Positions 57,592-64,000 of a DNA stretch of 64,000 nucleotides are shown piece by piece; position 1 is the first letter of the stretch; every line of letters begins with the position of its first letter. The stretch spans positions 806,001-870,000 of the forward strand of contig OY756147.1 of the NCBI GenBank assembly GCA_963576785.1, written 5' to 3'. The notes under the pieces were generated by a model. It was not told the origin of the DNA, did not search any database, and saw nothing but the letters and a program-made list of their open reading frames with translations. Both the position numbers and the translations under genes were made by a program. This DNA is from Chlorophyllum brunneum. Lineage: Eukaryota > Basidiomycota > Agaricomycetes > Agaricales > Agaricaceae.

Positions 57592-60500
57592 ATGACCGGT
57601 GATCTCCAGCGACGAAGCAAGATCTGAGATTGCCCGCCGTGGAAAGAGTCATGTGCCCGCACCATCACGTGCTCAGCAGGCCCGGCACCCACGTCGCCGC
57701 GGCAGTGCGCCAGCTGCAACTTTTCTGTCACTCGCGACGGTCTTGCCAGCTGTACTCCTCGTCCCTGGGCTGCTAGAGACACCGTACTCTATCGTTGCTG
57801 CACGCGCAGCCTCTAATTCGTCATGTCAGTTGCATTTCTCTTCTACTGCAAATTTGGGCTCATATGACGCATCCAGGTCTTCCGTTTCCGTCGTTTCTCC
57901 AGAAATCGAGCGTGCCAGCCTGCGCGTCGCGCTGCCCTGGTACACCCATCTATACACCATCCCATTTCTCTCCCTATATCCACTACTCGCCTATGCGTAT
58001 TTTGTGAAATACGACGACTGGTTAGGTAGTGAGGAGTGGACATTCCTTGCCTGCACAACACTTGGCGTATCACATGCATTGAGTTTTCTCAGTACGCGCT
58101 GGAATGCTGGTGCACGAGCGTGGGTCACAACAAACAAGGTGTGTCTTTGTGATTGTCTCAATCAAAATAAAGTATTTAGTCTTACTCAGGCCCGCACAAT
58201 CGAAGAAGCGGACTGCATTCGCATCGTGCCAAAGCTTCATCGTGGGCAGGGCGACATAGTCCCCCTCGAACGCAAGGATGCTAGCGACCCCACTTCCTAT
58301 ACCTTCAGCTATCAACGCGATACCTATACCGTTACCTCACCAAACCCCATGACCTTTGGTCGCCTCCCATATCCGTCTTCCAGCAACCCTCCTCTAGAGA
58401 CTTTTCTTAAACCCACCAGTCTTCCATTAGCCCGCCTTGATGCACTGTACAAGCTCTATGGCGAAAACGAGTTTAATATCCCTGTTCCTTCATTTTCTGA
58501 ACTCTTCGGCGAACAGGCAACTGCTCCGTTCTTCGTCTTCCAGATTTTCTGTGTCGCACTTTGGTGCTTGGATGAATACTGGTATTACAGCTTGTTTACC
58601 CTTTTCATGTTGATTATGTTCGAGTGCACTGTCGTTTGGCAGGTATGTCGCACTTTACCGGTTGTGTTCTCGTATGCTAAGTTTACTCGTAGCGTGTCCG
58701 TACTCTCACCGAATTCAGGACCATGTCAGTCGTCCCATATCCCATTCGTTGCTATAGAGGCTCGAAATGGGTCGAGACTCAAACTGACAAGCTGCTTCCT
58801 GGGGATGTTGTGTCGATCGGTAAGCACCTACTCGCATACCTGCGTGCTCGATGTATTGATCGTATCCATCAGCGCGTTCTCAGGCTGAGACCACCGTGCC
58901 TGCTGACGTTCTTCTTGTGAATGGTACTGTGATTGTGAACGAGGCTATGCTTTCTGGAGAGTCCACTCCTCTACTAAAAGAATCCATCCAACTCCGCGAA
59001 GGCAATGAACCTCTTGACGTTGACAATGTTCATAAAAATGCCGTCTTGTTCAGCGGAACTAAAATCCTCCAAGCCACGCCATCAGGTGAAATCCCTTCAC
59101 CGATCAAGACGCCAGACGGTGGATGCCTTGGTGTTGTCTTGCGCACTGGTTTCGGAACTGCTCAGGGCCAACTTGTCAGAACTATGATATTCTCTACCGA
59201 ACGTGTTTCTGCCAATAACCTCGAGTCTTTCCTATTCATTGGTTTCCTTCTCATCTTTGCCCTTGCAGCAAGTTGGTATGTGTGGACTAAGGGTAAGCTC
59301 CTTCATCACATTATGTGAATCGATTCACGAAGCCATCATCTCTAGGCATCGAACGTGACTTGAAGAAATCGAAGCTCCTGTTGGACTGCATTCTTATCAT
59401 TACTAGTGTGGTTCCTCCTGAACTTCCCATGGAGCTGTCTTTGGCCGTCAATGCCTCCTTAGTGGCGCTCTCTAAGTTTGGTTCGTCGTCCTGTCTCTCC
59501 TAGTCCTGGTCAGTTTTTAAACCACCCGGTTCTTAATAGCTATCTTCTGCACGGAACCTTTCCGGATTCCTTTCGCCGGCCGCGTGGATGTATGTTGTTT
59601 CGACAAGACAGGTACCATTACTGCTGAGAACCTCGTTCTCGAAGGTGTCGTCGGCGTCGAGTGCGTGGTTTTTCTCGGTAGCCGGAAATTTGGGCTCATA
59701 TTTATGACAGTAGTGTTGATCAGAGGAAGCTTGTAAACGTGAAAGAAGTCTCTAGGGAGACAACGTTGTGCCTGGCTGCTGCTCATGCTCTGGTTAAACT
59801 AGATGATGGAACTACCGTTGGAGATCCGATGGAGAAGACTACCTTAGATGCCCTCGAATGGTCCCTTCACAAAGGTATGTTTCGCATGCTGTCGGCTGCA
59901 TTCATTTGGCTCAACTGCTCGTAGGTGATACGGTTGCTCCCATTAATCCTACCGGAACAAAGATTCAAGTTCAAATCCGTCGGCGCTTCCAATTCTCATC
60001 TGCCCTCAAGCGCATGTCGACACTTTCAATTTTACCCAACGGAAAAACTCTGGTTGCGGTCAAAGGTGCTCCTGAAACGATTAAGCAGTTCTTGGATGTT
60101 GTACCAGTCCACTACGATGAGACATATAAGTCGTTCACAAGAAAGGGAAGCCGTGTTTTGGCTTTGGCCATGAAGGAGGGTGAACCAATGAACACGGATA
60201 GGGTATGCTTTCCTGATTCTAGCTAATTGTCGATAGTTGCTTGACGATTTCGTAGATCAACAGGTTGCACCGTAATGAGGTTGAGAGTCACCTCCAATTT
60301 GTCGGATTCCTTGTTTTCCACTGTCCTCTCAAAGCGGATGCCGTCGAAGCTCTCAAGATGCTTGCCGATTCTTCTCATCGCGTACGCCGTTTTTATTTTT
60401 GTTTTTTTTGGGAATTCTACTCTTTTCACTAACGGGACTACTACCAGTGTGTTATGATCACTGGTGACAACCCACTCACTGCCGTGCACATCGCTCGTGA

Positions 60501-62355
60501 TGTCGAGATCGTAGATCGCGAGGTTCTCATCCTTGACCTTAAGGAGAACTCTAAAGATGATACAGGTAAGAGGCATTTATGATACCCTCGGCTCAGGGCT
60601 CGTGCCTGATCAAGAATGGTCTAGACCTCGTATGGCGTACCATCAATGAAAGCAAAGTTATCCCTGTTGATCCGTCGGAGCCTCTGGATGTTTCGCTCTT
60701 TGAGGAGTATGACATCTGCGTCACAGGTGCTGCGATGAAGCAACTCGAGCACAAACCGAGCTGGAATGACCTTGTCCAAAACACTTGGGTCTATGCTCGT
60801 GTTTCGCCCTTGCAGAAGGAACATATCCTGACGACGCTAAAGACTCTCGGATATATCACGTTAATGGCTGGTGATGGTACCAACGACGTTGGTGCCCTCA
60901 AACAGGCTCATATTGGTGTAGCTTTGTTGAATGGAACGCCGGAGGATCTACAGAAGATTGCTGAACGACAGAAGTTGGAGCGTATCAAGAAGGTGTATGA
61001 GAGCCAACTCAGTATATCTGCGCGGTTCAACCAACCGCCGCCTCCCGTTCCTCCTGCAATTGCCCATCTTGTTCCTGATGCTGTCAAAGCCCAACAAGAG
61101 GCCGCCGCCAACCAGCAGACTGCTCGTCAACGCAATCCTATGGAGAAGGTCGGTCCTTCATCTTCTGTACCGTCATTGGTCTGATATGTGGTTTTCTCCT
61201 TAGTTCGATTTGTCATCAATCACTGATAAACTTGCGGACATGGAAGGCGAGGATGACGTTCCCAAGATCAAACTTGGAGATGCCTCTTGCGCTGCCCCAT
61301 TCACCTCAAAACTCTCGCATGTGTCTGCTGGTAGGTTTCTCCGTGGCTAACCCTGTCGCACAACAGTTGATCGTGATTTTTAGTTACTCATATAATTCGC
61401 CAAGGACGGTGTACACTTGTTGCCACGATTCAGATGTACAAGATTCTGGCTCTTAATTGTCTGATCACGGCTTACAGCCTTAGTGTTCAATATTTGGACG
61501 GCATCAAGTTTGGCGATTACCAAGTTACAGTGACAGGAATGTTGATGTCCGTTTGCTTCCTTTGCATTTCTCGCGCGAAGGTTGGTTATGGCTACTAGTG
61601 TATGTGCCTAACCTATGCTTATTACTTATAGCCGGTTGAGAAACTTTCGCGAGAACGTCCTCTGGGAAACATTTTCAACTTTTACGTCCTCCTTTCTGTC
61701 CTCTTACAGTTCGCTCTCCACATCGTATCGTTGGTATACATCACCGACCTGACGCGGTTGTACGAAGAGTAGGTGATTGTCCCTCTTGATCTGTGTTTTC
61801 ATTGATTCATACCTAGGCGAGGCGCAATTGACTTGGAAGCCAAGTTTGAACCAAACCTCTTGAACACTGCCATCTATCTTCTCGGACTGTCTCAGCAGGT
61901 GTCGACGTTCGCCATTAACTTCCAGGTGTGTATTCCATCTCGGATTAATTGTTTGTTATTGATAGGGTTGTGTTTAGGGTCGGCCATTCCGTGAGGGCAT
62001 TCGCGAGAACTCAGCTTTGTGGTGGGGACTCGTTGGCGCAAGTACTGTTGCTTTTTCGGGTGCAACGGATTTTATGCCAGAGCTGAACCGATGGCTGCAA
62101 ATTGTAGAAATGGCTGACAGTGTAAGTCCATGCATGACCCCATTAGAATCATGCTCACGCCCTATGCAGTTCAAGTTCCATTTGACTGTGACAATGATCT
62201 TGGACTTTCTTGGCTGCTGGATCATCGAAAAACTCTGCAAATATCTCTTTGCCGATCTCGAACCTAGAGTTATGATCACTAAAGGACGCGAGAGGCGGGA
62301 GAGGCGCAGATTGGAGGAAGGTGTACTAAGAATGAATGCTGATAAATCACAGTAG
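57592..62355 (+). CDS. spf1: P5A-type ATPase, Spf1/ATP13A1 family (5' end uncertain)
   Basis: ER P-type ATPase that removes misplaced transmembrane helices from the ER membrane (known for Spf1/ATP13A1). The P5A mark [13 protein letters not shown], the phosphorylation motif [10 protein letters not shown], the nucleotide-domain [19 protein letters not shown] and the hinge [15 protein letters not shown] are all present. An N-terminal pair of helices ([20 protein letters not shown]) precedes the A domain ([25 protein letters not shown]) and six helices follow the P domain. TAG is at 62353-62355. About a dozen introns join in frame. The conserved frame is open back to near 57600 but has no ATG; ATG 57592 can be joined only by a 304-nt intron (57599-57902), long for this genome, so the true start is unresolved. 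Confidence 0.93.
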
Positions 62356-63813
62356 TATTGTGTTGGAGGTTTATTTGATTTACTTTTTCCCTTTTGGTGA
62401 ATTGTGCATCACAGTAATGCTAGTTACTACTTGGTTCTACATATACTAAGTTGCTGTAGAAAGTGATAAACTTTGGAAGAGGGCTGTTGTGTTTTTATAC
62501 AGAGCTCAATATAGGTCATGAGGTCCTAACAACCCATGTGAGTAGTGTACAACTTTGCATTTGTTTTCTGTTTCATTTTATTTATTTCTGTGACATATCT
62601 TTTGTTTTTGACATATTCTTTTCTGTCTTTTCTGACACATCTCTTGTCCTACATTCTTTTTGCTTTTCTGTGACCATTATGGGTTTTTCTATGGTACAAG
62701 CCAGACAGACTTTCTATTCTGTTAGACATAACATTTTCAGATCTGTTAACTTCTTTATTTCTGAGGTCTAGTCTGCTGCAGGCAAGCTTGTCTCCCTTGG
62801 TTGTTCTATTTCTGATTCTGAGGTAAGTGATATCATTCCCATGAATTTGGACTCTTCTTTCCATTCTGTCAGGTATTTCTTTATAGCCAGTGTTGAGTAC
62901 TCTCTACTAAACCATCTCTATCTCATCATCTGATAAGCCCAATTTTCTAGCCTAACTAGGCTAAGGTAACCTCTCATTACTTCAGCCCAGTTAAGCCATA
63001 TATATATCACTTTCCATATACAAACAATAGCACCATTAGTCTGTTAAACAGCACAGTATTTACATAGTAGCAGATGGATGATCTAACTTACTGATAAGTT
63101 GTTAGTAGACTAGTTAGAGTACTAGTAAGAGTTACTGTGAGAGTTGAGTAGAGCAGTAGAAAGATGAGTAGATTGTCTAAAGAATAGTAAGGGAATATAT
63201 GCTGCTTATATACTAATATCTGGGATGCAAAACCCTAAGACCTAAGAGTAATAACTATACATAATGAGTCAGTAATGACTACAGAGTCCCTTGAAACACT
63301 GCAATATTATCAGCAGTGTCCAGTAGCATAATTGGAGTGACAGTAATCAATCAGCTCATGAAATACATGAGTAAGAGGTACATAATGTGAGTCAGAGAGT
63401 GCAGCCTCAATGACAAATATTAGGAAAATAATATGCTGAAGAGCTAGTTACATGGAATACAACTTAGAAAGTACAAATGACAACATAGTCACTGGTACCT
63501 ACTATAGTTACCCATTGTTTTGTATGACATCAATACACTACCACTGCTGTTTTTTTACCCTATAGCATACTTTTCTACCCAACTAATGTCATTTCCTCTA
63601 TCACATATCTGCCTCCCATCTCCTATTACAGATTCAGCTACTAAAAGCAATCAAAGAGGATGTGGCCTCTAGGGTATGGCCTTAATACCTATCTCAGCCA
63701 AGTAACCAGATAAGCAAATATACATAATTACTCAACCAAGAAATGGGAATCCTGTGTATTTTGTGACTTTGAGTAATGAGGGCAAATAGAGAGATGAGCA
63801 GTTAAGCAATCTT

Positions 63814-63840
63814 CTATTGATTGACAGCAACTGTCAATAG
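63814..63840. repeat. Inverted repeat
   Basis: TTGACAG and CTGTCAA arms (63821-63827 and 63831-63837) flank CAA. The outer CTATTGA (63814-63820) also matches TCAATAG (63834-63840), so two alternative hairpins share the right arm. Confidence 0.7.
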
Positions 63841-63882
63841 AAACTCTTCTTAGATGATCAAGAAGACTATCTTTGTAAAAAA

Positions 63883-63900
63883 TCAAAGCTTAAGCTTTGA
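63883..63900. repeat. Perfect 18-bp palindrome
   Basis: TCAAAGCTTAAGCTTTGA reads the same on both strands. It lies in the CpG-free block. Confidence 0.9.
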
Positions 63901-63980
63901 CTTCCTAATACAGTCAGCTATTTATACTAACTACTTCTTTTTTATAAATACTATGGAGTATGGATAACAAGACTGAAACA

Positions 63981-63999
63981 AGTTTCACAATGTGAAACT
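63981..63999. repeat. Inverted repeat with 9-bp arms at the window end
   Basis: AGTTTCACA and TGTGAAACT flank a single A at 63990. It ends one base before the window edge, so a larger structure may continue outside. Confidence 0.85.
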
Positions 64000-64000
64000 G

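Larger units (their letters stand above)
62356..64000. other. AT-rich, CpG-free block, probable decayed methylated repeat
   Basis: From 62307 to the window end I find no CG dinucleotide, whereas the genes just before it have them frequently. The block is AT-rich, full of TG and CA, and lacks a coding frame of note. This is the pattern left by long-term cytosine methylation and deamination of a transposon or by a repeat-silencing process. I cannot name the element; no LTR ends, terminal repeats or transposase motifs are clear. Several short palindromes lie inside, listed separately. Confidence 0.7.

Noticed and set aside
60380..60450. Frameshift at the T-rich run in the P5A ATPase
   Set aside because: The T-rich segment is an intron ending at an AG just before [11 protein letters not shown]; the frame is restored in the conserved motif.
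62307..64000. Mitochondrial DNA insertion as the cause of the AT-rich tail
   Set aside because: No mitochondrial gene or tRNA is recognisable, and complete CpG absence with abundant TG/CA fits methylation decay better.

Overview
This window is nuclear DNA of a filamentous basidiomycete, most likely an Agaricomycete. Nearly every gene is cut by many short GT-AG introns (about 50-60 nt). The gene set includes tandem basidiomycete-type cellobiose dehydrogenases without a cellulose-binding module, a fatty-acid dioxygenase (Ppo type), a GH18 chitinase and a P5A ATPase. The cellobiose dehydrogenases suggest a wood or litter decomposer, which is inference. I saw no bacterial, organellar or viral genes.

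Layout. 1-0.98 kb: no convincing gene. 0.98-8.3 kb: two tandem cellobiose dehydrogenase genes (-), both readable end to end once introns are removed. 9.06-9.95 kb: Spg1/Tem1 GTPase (+). 9.96-13.8 kb: a 3.9-kb stretch with no gene I can support. 13.8-15.9 kb: GH18 chitinase with CBM5-like tail (+). 16.1-19.8 kb: Mtr4 exosome helicase (-). 20.4-21.6 kb: F-box protein (-). 22.1-23.2 kb: Ser-rich single-pass membrane protein (-). 24.1-26.3 kb: intronless orphan membrane protein (+). 26.7-28.7 kb: catalase (-). 29.7-30.3 kb: ribosomal protein uL14 (+). 30.5-31.75 kb: RBM18-like RRM protein (-), then an intron-containing tRNA-Gly(GCC). 32.1-33.0 kb: MARVEL-like four-helix protein (+). 33.4-35.7 kb: Ypk1/Gad8 AGC kinase (-). 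35.7-37.5 kb: Cid1/PAP-type nucleotidyltransferase (-). 37.6-45.4 kb: conventional myosin II heavy chain (-). 46.3-50.4 kb: fatty-acid dioxygenase/P450-like fusion (-). 50.7-51.5 kb: Ykt6 SNARE (-). 52.7-53.6 kb: unknown tetraspan protein (+). 55.0-56.9 kb: site-2 protease (+). 57.1-57.5 kb: ribosomal protein eL38 (-). 57.6-62.4 kb: Spf1-type P5A ATPase (+). From 62.3 kb to the end: an AT-rich block in which I find no CpG dinucleotide at all, probably a decayed methylated repeat.

Most genes are housekeeping: ribosome, exosome, secretion, cytokinesis (Spg1 and myosin II are both septation factors) and membrane homeostasis. The accessory content is oxidative lignocellulose attack, chitin turnover, oxylipin synthesis and H2O2 removal. 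No gene cluster encoding a new multi-gene system was evident. The most unusual items are the CpG-free tail, the dioxygenase with an apparently dead P450 half, the intronless orphan at 24.1 kb, the cellobiose dehydrogenase pair with differing introns, and the tRNA packed against a divergent gene. Splice sites were chosen by eye, so exon borders are predictions.
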